From positions 62,001 through 126,000 of the forward strand of contig JANNFI010000046.1 of the NCBI GenBank assembly GCA_031379665.1: a stretch of 64,000 nt of DNA, read 5' to 3'. Shown in pieces: positions 55,686-64,000 of this stretch. This DNA comes from SZUA-254 sp031379665. Lineage in GTDB: Bacteria; Bacteroidota; Ignavibacteria; UBA10030; SZUA-254. The translations under genes and the position numbers were made by a program. The notes under the pieces were generated by a model. That model did not search any database and was not told where the DNA came from. It was given only the letters and a program-made list of their open reading frames with translations. Within the stretch, counting starts at the first letter, position 1. The number at the start of each line of letters is the position of its first letter.

Positions 55686-56096
55686 TCACCCCTGGGTGGA
55701 GACTTTGAGCCGGTTGAGCGCCCTCAGGAGCGCAATCCTGGCCCGGTCGAGGTCCGCCTCCGCCTTTCGTTCCGCGATGCGGAGTTTCGCGCGGTCTCGG
55801 GCGGCTTCAGCGCGTTTCGTATCAATCTCGTCCTCCCGTTCGGCCGACTCGGCCATCAGGATGACGTGGTTGTGCTTCACTTCGACGACGCCGCCGGAGG
55901 TGGCGTAGTGCGTTTTGGTCCCTTCCGCATCGACGACGACCACCTCGCCGATCCCGATCTCCGCGAGCATCGGGGCGTGGTCAACGAGCACCTGGAACCC
56001 CCCCATCACGCCGGGGGCGCTGAAGCTCGTCGCCTCGCTTTTGAAGACTACCCGCCTGGGGGTGACGATGTCGAGTGTGAACGCTTTTCCGGCCAT
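55686..56096 (-). CDS. atpC: F-type ATP synthase epsilon subunit
   Basis: 136 residues from ATG 56096; the frame runs on upstream over atpD without similarity. FTLDIVTPRRVVFKSEATS and APGVMGGFQVLVDHAPMLAE are the epsilon N-terminal beta-sandwich, with SGGVVEVKHNHVILMAESAE closing it. A complete C-terminal two-helix part is present (EIDTKRAEAARDRAKLRIAE and ARIALLRALNRLKV). It links the rotor to F1 and can inhibit hydrolysis. 17 bases after atpD. Confidence 0.95.
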   Translation of the reverse strand: MAGKAFTLDIVTPRRVVFKSEATSFSAPGVMGGFQVLVDHAPMLAEIGIGEVVVVDAEGTKTHYATSGGVVEVKHNHVILMAESAEREDEIDTKRAEAARDRAKLRIAERKAEADLDRARIALLRALNRLKVSTQG

Positions 56097-56113
56097 GGCG
56101 ATCCCGGTACGGC

Positions 56114-57529
<1,416 letters not shown>

Positions 57530-57646
57530 TCAGAATAATCGTTTTACAGCCCACAGCCGATTCACCGGTTTCGGTTTTACGGTCAAAACCACGGGGGAAA
57601 TCCAGAAATGCGCCGATAATATAGAGATTCCGGGTTTCAGAAGCAA

Positions 57647-58618
57647 TTAAGCGCGACGCCGAATGGCGTCGACGATGAGTTTCCCGTGGGCGCGCCCGTT
57701 CTCGATGAAGACCTTGTTGTTCAACCTTCCTCCGATGAGCCCGCCCGCGACGAAAAGCCCCGGCACGCCGGTCTCCATCGTGGCCGGATCGTGGACCGGC
57801 GCCCCCGTCTCCGTCACGATGTCGATTCCGCAGTCTTGCAGGAATTTCGTATCCGCTTCGTAGCCGATGAGAGTGAAGGCGATATCCGTCGCCTCCTCCA
57901 CGCGTTCACCGCCCGGCCCCCTGAGGAGTGTTACACCCGGCCTGAACTCCACGACGGTCGTCCCGGTGAGCAACCGGATAGCTCCGGCGGCCACTCTGTT
58001 CTCGAAATCCGGGAGGATCCAGTACTTGATTCCGCCGCTGAGTTTTTCCCCCCGGTGGACGACGGTCACATCGGCCCCGTGCCTCCAGAGATCGAGCGCG
58101 GCCTCCACGGCGGAATTTTTTCCGCCGACGACAAGGACCTTCTGACGGTAATGCGGAAGGGGATCGCGATAGAATGATGTGACGTGGGGGAGGTCTTCGC
58201 CGGGAACATTCAGTTTTTTCGGCGTATCGTAGTACCCGGCGGCGATGACGGCGTTCGGCGCTTCGTACCGTTCCGCGCCGGAGGTTTCGACGACAAAGCT
58301 CACCCCTTCGCGTCGCACCGAGACGACCTTCCGCTGGAACCGGCAATCGAGCCGGTAGGGCGAGGCGACCGCGGGGTAATAGTTGCCGCTGTCGAGTGAT
58401 GGCGGGCGCGCGCCCCACATCACGAAGGGTATATCCCCGATCTCGAGGAGCTCGGGCGTGGAGAAGAACGGCATATCCCTCTGGAATCGGGAGATGTTCT
58501 CCGCGACGCTCCCCTTATCGAGGATCAGGCACCGGAGGCCGGCCCTTTGGGCCTCGATCCCGGTGGCGAGCCCCGATGGCCCTGCGCCGACGACGAGGAT
58601 GTCGTACGATTGGCTCAA
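57647..58618 (-). CDS. YpdA-like FAD/NAD(P)-binding reductase
   Basis: 323 residues. FAD-binding VVGAGPSGLATGIEAQRAG is at the N-terminus; MPFFSTPELLEIGDIPF is the typical block of the YpdA (bacillithiol disulphide reductase) family; KVLVVGGKNSAVEAALDLWR forms the NADPH site. It lacks a CxxC pair, so it is not a thioredoxin reductase. Family knowledge links YpdA to reduction of bacillithiol disulphide, and Chlorobi make N-methyl-bacillithiol, so that role fits if this organism makes the thiol. It lies 126 bases upstream of atpD on the same strand but shows no coupling. Confidence 0.8.
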   Translation of the reverse strand: MSQSYDILVVGAGPSGLATGIEAQRAGLRCLILDKGSVAENISRFQRDMPFFSTPELLEIGDIPFVMWGARPPSLDSGNYYPAVASPYRLDCRFQRKVVSVRREGVSFVVETSGAERYEAPNAVIAAGYYDTPKKLNVPGEDLPHVTSFYRDPLPHYRQKVLVVGGKNSAVEAALDLWRHGADVTVVHRGEKLSGGIKYWILPDFENRVAAGAIRLLTGTTVVEFRPGVTLLRGPGGERVEEATDIAFTLIGYEADTKFLQDCGIDIVTETGAPVHDPATMETGVPGLFVAGGLIGGRLNNKVFIENGRAHGKLIVDAIRRRA

Positions 58619-58643
58619 TAAAAATTCTCCGGGAATTTCGGAC

Positions 58644-59228
58644 TCACTTCAGCGATCCGAGAAGGGCCTCGAAATCGCCTCTCGCCGCCGTGACGGTAGC
58701 CGACGGCCCCGTCATCTTAAAGAAAACGAAGCCCTGCGGCCCTTCCACGATGGCCCCCAGGAGCGCATAATTTTCCAACTTCCCCTGCGATTCCATCATC
58801 GGGCCCGCCGGGGAGAGGTATGCCCCGGTGGTCGTCACCGTGGTCACCCGCATTCCGTTCACATCCCTCGTCGCTTCCACGGGCTCAGCGGGGTTCTCGA
58901 ACTGACCGACCCAACGGGCGATGTTCGACCTGACGTCCCCGCCCTGTCCGCTCCCAAAATAGAAGACGGCACATTCACCCGCGACCCCATCGCCCCCGCC
59001 GGGAACCGCATAGGTCGCGACCCGCATCGGGCGATCGCCCGCATCCTTCCACTTCGACGGCACCGACCAGGAAAGGCCGCCGGTCGATCCGCTGCCTCCT
59101 CCCTGCGTCAGCGACGTATTTTCGTCCGATCCCCCTCCACTATCCTTGCCACCGCATCCCGCCATCATCAGGGGGAGGCAGAGTGCGATGGTAACAATCA
59201 ATTCCAGCCGCATTCGCTTCATGATCAA
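58644..59228 (-). CDS. Predicted lipoprotein of unknown function
   Basis: 194 residues. A type II signal peptide with lipobox LMMAGC puts the lipid cysteine at residue 25 (slightly different if a later Met is the start; there are Met codons at positions 3 and 6). A Gly/Ser-rich linker (about 26-50) precedes a domain starting LSWSVPSKWKDAGDRPMRVA and continuing with AECAVFYFG-type strands, GGDVRSNIARWVGQF and VEGPQGFVFFKMTGP. The pattern W-x-V-P-x-x-W resembles PsbP/TPR-associated lipoproteins, but I cannot assign a family. It ends 25 bases before the YpdA-like gene and may be co-transcribed with it. Confidence 0.7.
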   Translation of the reverse strand: MIMKRMRLELIVTIALCLPLMMAGCGGKDSGGGSDENTSLTQGGGSGSTGGLSWSVPSKWKDAGDRPMRVATYAVPGGGDGVAGECAVFYFGSGQGGDVRSNIARWVGQFENPAEPVEATRDVNGMRVTTVTTTGAYLSPAGPMMESQGKLENYALLGAIVEGPQGFVFFKMTGPSATVTAARGDFEALLGSLK

Positions 59229-59423
59229 TTCCTCAGATAATTCAGTCGTAAATTACCCGTTTTTTCAACGGGTATGAATGTGAAGGTTAATTATATGATG
59301 AATTTGGGGAATGTCCAAAAATCTGCGCCCGGAGCGGTGACTCGTTCGAGCGGGAAAATTCAGTATATTATCGTCCGGGGTGCTGTCCCCGCCTGATGTC
59401 TCACCCCCCCGATACCATTGGAA

Positions 59424-61781
59424 ATGAAATACGCCGTTCTCATCCTGATGATTTTTGCCGGTGCGTCGGAGCTCGGAGCGCAGGTCGTCCGGGACGACTT
59501 CAACAGGGCGGCCACATCCGACCTTACCGCCTCCGAAAAGTGGAGAAAGGTGCTCAACCTCACCGACCCGTCGGCCTCGATGCAGATCAACGCGGACTCC
59601 ACCATCTCCCCCTTCAACCCGCTCGGACCGAACAAACGGGGCGCCGTCTACTGGGACTCCCTCCTCACCGGGAGGTTCCAGGTCGGGGTGGTCCTCCGCC
59701 ACAAGAGCGGTGGCAACAACATCCCCGTCTTCCACATCCACCTGATGAACGACAGCAGCTGGTTCACCGGCGACGGTTACGGGCTAAGGTTCCAGGAAAA
59801 CAGCGGTACCGACAGGTTCGACATCCAGCGGTTGACCGGATCGGGGGCCGACACACCGTTTGTTTCGCTCCTCGGCACCGTCAATACAGAATTCTCGGCC
59901 GGTGACACGCTGATGTTCAAGTTCTTCGAGGATGGCCGGAAAACAGCTGTCCGCTACGGGATCGGAGGTTCGCGCGATTCGGTCAGCGTCATCGACACCG
60001 CGCACAACCCTGCCGGGTGGTTCGCCTGGGTGCAGGCTGTGGTCTTTACCGATTCGGTAAAGCTGGACAATTTCATGATTGCGACGATCCCCTACGGGAT
60101 TACTGCGTCGGCCGGTCCCGGAGGCGCCATCTCACCGTCGGGGAACGTCCTGGTCCAGCCGGGGAGCGACACGTCATTCACGTTCACGCCCGATCCCGGT
60201 TTCGGCGTCTTCGACGTCCTGGTGGATTCAGTCTCGGTGGGAAACCCGGCCGGGTATACGTTCACGGCCGTCGGCGCCGACCACACGATTGAAGCCCTCT
60301 TCGACACGCTCGTCTATACAATCACCGCGTCGGCCTCGCCGCTCGGATCGATCAACCCCTCCGGCCCGGTGAGTGTGAACCACGGGACGAGCAGTGGGTT
60401 CACCCTCAGCCCTGATCCGGGCTGTCACCTCGACAGTCTCCTGGTCGACGGTATCCCCGTCGATTCGACGTCCAGCTTCACATTCGACAGCGTCACGGCC
60501 GACCATACGATTGCCGCCTACTTTTCGTTCGACGTCTATACGATTACGGCAACTGCGGGACCCGACGGCTCGATCTCCCCGAGCGGCGCTGTCCCCATTA
60601 ATTCGGGAACCGACCAGGCCTTCGTCGTTACCCCTAACGCGGGTTACCACCTCGACAGTCTCCTGGTCGACGGCCTTGTGACTGACTCGATCGCAAGCTA
60701 CACGTTGTACGCCGTGATCGCGAACCATACGATCTCGGCTTTCTTCTCGATCAACGTCTATACGATTACCGCGAGCGCGGGACCGAACGGCTCGATCTCC
60801 CCCTCCGGGGCCGTGCCAGTTCTCCACGGCGCCACGCAGGCGTTCACGACCCTTCCCGATCCCGGTTTCTTCGTCGACTCGATGTTCGTGGACGGATCCC
60901 CGGTCGACTCGCTGACCAGCTTCACCTTCACGACCGTAAACTCCGCCCACACGATCTCGGTCACGTTCAGCGACGAGGTCATCGCGATGGGCACGTATCC
61001 GGTCCGCGAGAATTGGAACATCGTCTCGGTGCCGCTGGGCCTCCCAGACTTCTCGAAGACCTCCATCTATCCCGACGCTTCGAGCGGCGCCTATGCCTAC
61101 TCGGGCGGATATGTGGGCTACGATACGCTGACCAACGGACCAGCCTACTGGCTGAAATTTCCGGCCGACGATTCGGTTTCGATGACGGGACTTCTGCGCG
61201 CCATCGATACCGTGAATGTCGGGGAAGGATGGAACATGGTCGGCTCGATCAGCTCATCGGTCCCCGTCGCCAACGTGATTTCGATCCCGGGCGGACTTGT
61301 CAGCTCGGGGTTCTTTGCCTACGAAGGGTCGTATGTGGTGAGCCCGACGATCGAACCGGGGCGGGGCTACTGGGTAAAAATGGACGGAGCGGGGCAACTC
61401 GTGTTCAGCGACGTCCCATCGGCCTCACCGGCGACGGCCCTCAGGATCGTACCAAACTCTGACACTCCCCCTCCACCTCCCGGTATGTCCGGAGAATCGC
61501 GGTCGGGCGCACTGCCGACCGCCTTTTCACTATCGCAAAATTACCCCAACCCCTTCAACCCCTCGACGAGGATTGAATTTTCGCTCCCCGTGGGCGGGTA
61601 TGCGAGGCTGACGGTCTTTAACGTATTGGGTGAGGAAGTTGCGAGGCCGGTCGATGGGGAGGAGACCGCAGGATTGAAAAGCGTGAGTTTCGACGCGGGC
61701 GGACTCCCGTCAGGCGTTTATACCTACAGGCTCGTCTCCGGGGAGTTCGTGGGATCTGCGAGGATGCTTCTTTTGAAGTAG
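59424..61781 (+). CDS. T9SS cargo with four 74-residue InlB-B-like repeats
   Basis: 785 residues from ATG 59424 (a TTG lies two codons upstream). Signal peptide about 1-21 (ending ELGAQ). Residues about 22-220 look like a concanavalin/DUF1080-like sandwich (VVRDDFNRA, FHIHLMNDSSWFTGDGYGLR). Four repeats of exactly 74 residues (about 224-519) follow the pattern YTITASAGPxGSISPSG...VDG...HTI, matching the divergent InlB B-repeat family. Residues about 525-660 are a GWN/GYWVKM module (ENWNIVSVPLGL, GPAYWLKF, GEGWNMVGS, GRGYWVKMDGAG) shared with the gene at 10761. The T9SS tail (LSQNYPNPFNPSTRIEF to ARMLLLK) ends the protein. Surface location predicted; ligand unknown. It is transcribed opposite to its neighbours and far from the other cargo genes. 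Confidence 0.85.
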   Translation: MKYAVLILMIFAGASELGAQVVRDDFNRAATSDLTASEKWRKVLNLTDPSASMQINADSTISPFNPLGPNKRGAVYWDSLLTGRFQVGVVLRHKSGGNNIPVFHIHLMNDSSWFTGDGYGLRFQENSGTDRFDIQRLTGSGADTPFVSLLGTVNTEFSAGDTLMFKFFEDGRKTAVRYGIGGSRDSVSVIDTAHNPAGWFAWVQAVVFTDSVKLDNFMIATIPYGITASAGPGGAISPSGNVLVQPGSDTSFTFTPDPGFGVFDVLVDSVSVGNPAGYTFTAVGADHTIEALFDTLVYTITASASPLGSINPSGPVSVNHGTSSGFTLSPDPGCHLDSLLVDGIPVDSTSSFTFDSVTADHTIAAYFSFDVYTITATAGPDGSISPSGAVPINSGTDQAFVVTPNAGYHLDSLLVDGLVTDSIASYTLYAVIANHTISAFFSINVYTITASAGPNGSISPSGAVPVLHGATQAFTTLPDPGFFVDSMFVDGSPVDSLTSFTFTTVNSAHTISVTFSDEVIAMGTYPVRENWNIVSVPLGLPDFSKTSIYPDASSGAYAYSGGYVGYDTLTNGPAYWLKFPADDSVSMTGLLRAIDTVNVGEGWNMVGSISSSVPVANVISIPGGLVSSGFFAYEGSYVVSPTIEPGRGYWVKMDGAGQLVFSDVPSASPATALRIVPNSDTPPPPPGMSGESRSGALPTAFSLSQNYPNPFNPSTRIEFSLPVGGYARLTVFNVLGEEVARPVDGEETAGLKSVSFDAGGLPSGVYTYRLVSGEFVGSARMLLLK
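60093..60980 (+). repeat. Four tandem 222-bp in-gene repeats
   Basis: Four units of 222 bases (4 x 74 codons, 888 bases) inside the T9SS cargo gene. Similarity is retained at DNA level: the 26-base segment starting at 60426 recurs at 60648, exactly 222 bases later, and the unit boundary (TCTATACGATTAC) recurs around 60535 and 60757. This suggests recent internal duplication and possible copy-number variation. Confidence 0.8.
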
Positions 61782-61789
61782 TATAAACG

Positions 61790-61821
61790 AAAAACCCCCC
61801 GTCCGCTTCCGACAGGGGGTT
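61790..61821 (-). terminator. Terminator between convergent T9SS gene and tRNA-Thr
   Basis: AACCCCC (61793-61799) pairs with GGGGGTT (61815-61821), extended inward by GTC/GAC. On the minus strand it is followed by five U, making it the likely end of the ferredoxin/tRNA-Thr transcript; on the plus strand the following TTCTCC is a poorer tail but may still serve the T9SS gene ending at 61781. Confidence 0.75.
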
Positions 61822-61897
61822 CTCCGAATTACCTAATCCACCATTCACAATACAGTCCCGACCGGAAAAAGTTGGTGACCGTCGGCGGATATTTTTG

Positions 61898-61970
61898 AGC
61901 TGAAGGTCGGAATCGAACCGACGACCTGCTGATTACGAATCAGCTGCTCTACCAGCTGAGCTACTTCAGC
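61898..61970 (-). tRNA. tRNA-Thr (CGT)
   Basis: The reverse complement folds as a full cloverleaf: acceptor GCTGAAG/CTTCAGC, D arm GCTCAGCTGGTAGAGC, anticodon stem GCTGA/TCAGC with loop TTCGTAA (anticodon CGT), T arm GTCGGTTCGATTCCGAC. CCA is not encoded. It begins 13 bases after the ferredoxin stop codon and is probably cut from that transcript. Confidence 0.94.
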
Positions 61971-61983
61971 GAACTTTCGCTAA

Positions 61984-62388
61984 TTACAATCCTTCCGGTC
62001 TCGCCCCGTAGAACACCGACGGGAAGAATTCCCCCGTTTCCGCGTCGGAACCCACCATCCATTCCTTCTGAGGCAGTACCGTCCGTTGTGTCCATTCCTT
62101 CGCCACGGCGAACGACTTATCGGTGGCAATCATTTCGATTGTCTCCCAGGGGCAGTACTTCACGCAGAGTTTGCAACCGATGCAGATGTCCAGGTCGATC
62201 TCGACCAGTTTTTTGTAGACGTCGTACTCGGGACCGGCCACAACGTACATGCAATCCACCGGGCAAACTTCGAGGCAGACCTCGCACCCGGTACAGCCCT
62301 CCTGGTTAATGACCGCGAGTTCCCGCGGCCGCTTCTTTTTCGCGGGCGCCGCAGCTTTCGGTGCCAATTGAGTGGTTTCTTCCGCCAT
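61984..62388 (-). CDS. 2[4Fe-4S] ferredoxin
   Basis: 134 residues. After an Ala/Lys/Pro-rich N-terminal stretch (about 1-22), two cluster motifs appear: CTGCEVCLEVCPVDC (about 32-46) and CIGCKLCVKYCP (about 69-80), each with the CxxCxxC...CP layout. About 50 residues of C-terminal extension without cysteines follow (WTQRTVLPQKEWMVGSD). It is a cytoplasmic electron carrier; partner unknown. The extensions are longer than in a minimal ferredoxin and resemble Chlorobi-type or dehydrogenase-associated ferredoxins. Confidence 0.9.
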   Translation of the reverse strand: MAEETTQLAPKAAAPAKKKRPRELAVINQEGCTGCEVCLEVCPVDCMYVVAGPEYDVYKKLVEIDLDICIGCKLCVKYCPWETIEMIATDKSFAVAKEWTQRTVLPQKEWMVGSDAETGEFFPSVFYGARPEGL

Positions 62389-62452
62389 ATGCTCAGAACG
62401 AAGTGATGATCCTCAATTAAAAAAAAATCCCGACCAGAACCAAATACAGTGT

Positions 62453-63847
62453 TTACTTGTGGATTCCCGGCTCAGTCATCCCTTTGAGGTCGAAGATCTT
62501 GTCGAGCTGTTCAGCGGTCATCAGGCCGCGGTCGATGACGATCTGACGTAGCGGTTTGCCCGACGCGACATACTCCTTGGCCACCTCGGCGCCCTTCAGG
62601 TAGCCGATGTGGGGGTTCAGCACCGTGACGATGCTCGTGCTCCCTTCTGCATAGGCCTGGCACCGTTCGGCGTTTGCGGTGAGCCCGTCGACACAGAACC
62701 TGACAAAGACGTCGCCGGCGGTGGTGAGGATTTCGATTGCGTGGATAAGATTGTAAGCCACCACCGGCATCATCACATTCAATTCCAGCTGGCCCGCCTG
62801 CGCGGCCAGGAGAACGGTCGTGTCGCACCCGATGGCCTGGAAGCAGACCATGTTGACCATTTCGACCATCGAGGGGTTGATTTTCCCCGGCATGATCGAG
62901 GAGCCGGGCTGGACCGCAGGGAGTTGGATTTCAGAGAGCCCGGTTTTGGGGCCGGAACCCATCAGCCGGATGTCGTTCGCGATCCGCGAAAGGTCCTGTG
63001 AGAAGTTCCTGATTGCGCCGGAGAGCTCCACCATCGGCCGGAGGCTCTGCATCGCCTCGAAGTAATCCTCCGCCATCTTCAGGTCGATCCCCGTCTGTTT
63101 TTTCAACTGCTCCACCATCCTCTTACGGTACTCGGGGTGGGCGTTCAGCCCCGTCCCTGCCGCCGTCCCGCCGATCCCGAGTTCGCGTGACGCGTCCGCC
63201 GCGCGCGCGATGGCGGCGCGGTGTTTACGGATGTTCACCCCGTACGCCGTGAATTCCTGGCCGAGCCGTACCGGGACCGCGTCCATCAGGTGGGTGCGGC
63301 CGGATTTCACGACCTGATCGAACTCCTTCCCCTTCTTCAGGAACGAGTTCTCGAGTTTTCCGAGGGTAACGTCGAGGTTGCGGAGTTCCATCAGGGAGCC
63401 GAGGCGGATCGCAGTCGGGCAGACGTCGTTGGTCGACTGTGCCATGTTGACGTCGTCGTTCGGGCTGACGACCGAGTAATCGCCCTTCTTTCGGCCGAGG
63501 AGCTCGATCGCCCTGTTGGCGATCACCTCATTGGTGTTCATATTGTGCGACGTGCCGGCCCCGGCCTGATAGACGTCAACGACAAACGAGTCGCGGAACT
63601 TCCCCGAGAGGATCTCGTCGGCCGCGCGGACGATCGCGTCCGCCTTCACCGGGTCGAGCAGGCCCAGGTCGCGGTTGACGACAGCGGCAGCCTTCTTGAT
63701 GTGGACGGTCGCTTCGACGTACGCTTTTTTCGGCCTGAGGCCGCTGATGGGGAAATTTTCGAGGGCGCGAAGGGTCTGGATTCCGTAATAGGCGTCGGCC
63801 GGTATCTGCCTCTCGCCCAGGGAGTCTTTTTCGATTCTGTGTTCCAT
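62453..63847 (-). CDS. aspA: Aspartate ammonia-lyase
   Basis: 464 residues of the fumarase/aspartase superfamily. The N-terminus EHRIEKDSLGERQIPADAYY and GIQTLRALENFPISG match AspA rather than FumC. Other blocks: YQAGAGTSHNMNTNEVIANR, NMAQSTNDVCPTAIRLGS, SGRTHLMDAVPVRLGQEF, GGTAAGTGLNAHPEYRKRM and the signature loop GSSIMPGKINPSMVEMVNMV with the catalytic Ser. It interconverts aspartate and fumarate plus ammonia. The remaining 150 bases to the window end hold its promoter region and no recognisable gene. Fumarase is a less likely alternative. Confidence 0.9.
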   Translation of the reverse strand: MEHRIEKDSLGERQIPADAYYGIQTLRALENFPISGLRPKKAYVEATVHIKKAAAVVNRDLGLLDPVKADAIVRAADEILSGKFRDSFVVDVYQAGAGTSHNMNTNEVIANRAIELLGRKKGDYSVVSPNDDVNMAQSTNDVCPTAIRLGSLMELRNLDVTLGKLENSFLKKGKEFDQVVKSGRTHLMDAVPVRLGQEFTAYGVNIRKHRAAIARAADASRELGIGGTAAGTGLNAHPEYRKRMVEQLKKQTGIDLKMAEDYFEAMQSLRPMVELSGAIRNFSQDLSRIANDIRLMGSGPKTGLSEIQLPAVQPGSSIMPGKINPSMVEMVNMVCFQAIGCDTTVLLAAQAGQLELNVMMPVVAYNLIHAIEILTTAGDVFVRFCVDGLTANAERCQAYAEGSTSIVTVLNPHIGYLKGAEVAKEYVASGKPLRQIVIDRGLMTAEQLDKIFDLKGMTEPGIHK

Positions 63848-64000
63848 GGCCGGTTCCGGTTTCGAGGTTGTTGGAAGAGTGGAATTGCGGAAATATCAGT
63901 CGGAATATACGAAATGACCCGGGGACAAACAACCGCGGAAGTTTATCGCATCGCACTATCGCATTGCACGGAAAGCGCTCCGCGGCCAGCCGTGGGTGTG

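Noticed and set aside
60426..60673. 26-base direct repeat as an insertion-element or attachment-site duplication
   Set aside because: It lies in frame at exactly the 222-base repeat period of the coding array.

Overview
The window looks like chromosomal DNA of a GC-rich member of the Fibrobacteres-Chlorobi-Bacteroidetes group, most likely an Ignavibacteria/Kapabacteria/Chlorobi-type lineage. At least seven very large secreted proteins end in a type IX secretion (T9SS) sorting domain introduced by a version of the NYPNPFNP motif. A PorV/PorQ-family outer-membrane protein lies among them. The housekeeping genes fit this group: a YpdA-like flavoprotein, pyruvoyl-type arginine decarboxylase, separated atpDC, and the order rplM-rpsI-rpsB-tsf-pyrH-frr. 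Placement rests on gene content and motifs only; no database search was run.

Positions 1-8.5 kb (all minus strand) hold a chaperone-usher-like surface-fibre locus. In transcription order it has a DUF4402-like pilin candidate, a hairpin terminator, a periplasmic pilus-chaperone-like protein, an outer-membrane usher-like barrel, and two consecutive proteins that each carry fourteen YCF48-type repeats. The first of these has a T9SS sorting tail; the second runs off the left edge. The mix of a pilin/chaperone/usher set with T9SS-tailed propellers is the most unusual arrangement here.

Positions 8.7-28.6 kb (minus) are a block of T9SS cargo. The proteins are mosaics that share modules: a module with the signature ELPPxPPxGxFDxRF occurs five times in four proteins, a roughly 200-residue module before the sorting tail occurs in two, and a GYWVKM module links one of them to a distant gene at 59.4 kb. 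A PorV/PorQ-like gene is translationally coupled to one large putative cargo gene.

Positions 29-37.7 kb hold tRNA-Asp, tRNA-Ser, an orphan GvpL/GvpF-like coiled-coil protein, two transporters (DMT and MFS), DNA polymerase I, and a pair of membrane genes including a double-PspC protein. Positions 37.8-41.6 kb hold the ribosomal/translation cluster, with an intrinsic terminator placed right against the pyrH start.

Positions 41.8-50.4 kb form one tightly packed operon for 2-oxoacid dehydrogenases: E3, LipB, a fused alpha/beta E1, a separate E1-alpha and E1-beta, one E2, and LipA. The complex and its lipoyl-cofactor enzymes are made together, and two different E1s appear to share one E2/E3.

Positions 50.6-64 kb hold smpB, pdaD, a lytic transglycosylase, an alr-manC-rlpA envelope operon, atpDC, a YpdA-like reductase, a lipoprotein, another T9SS cargo with four exact-length 74-residue repeats, a ferredoxin followed closely by tRNA-Thr, and aspA. 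No rRNA, CRISPR array, insertion sequence or prophage was seen.
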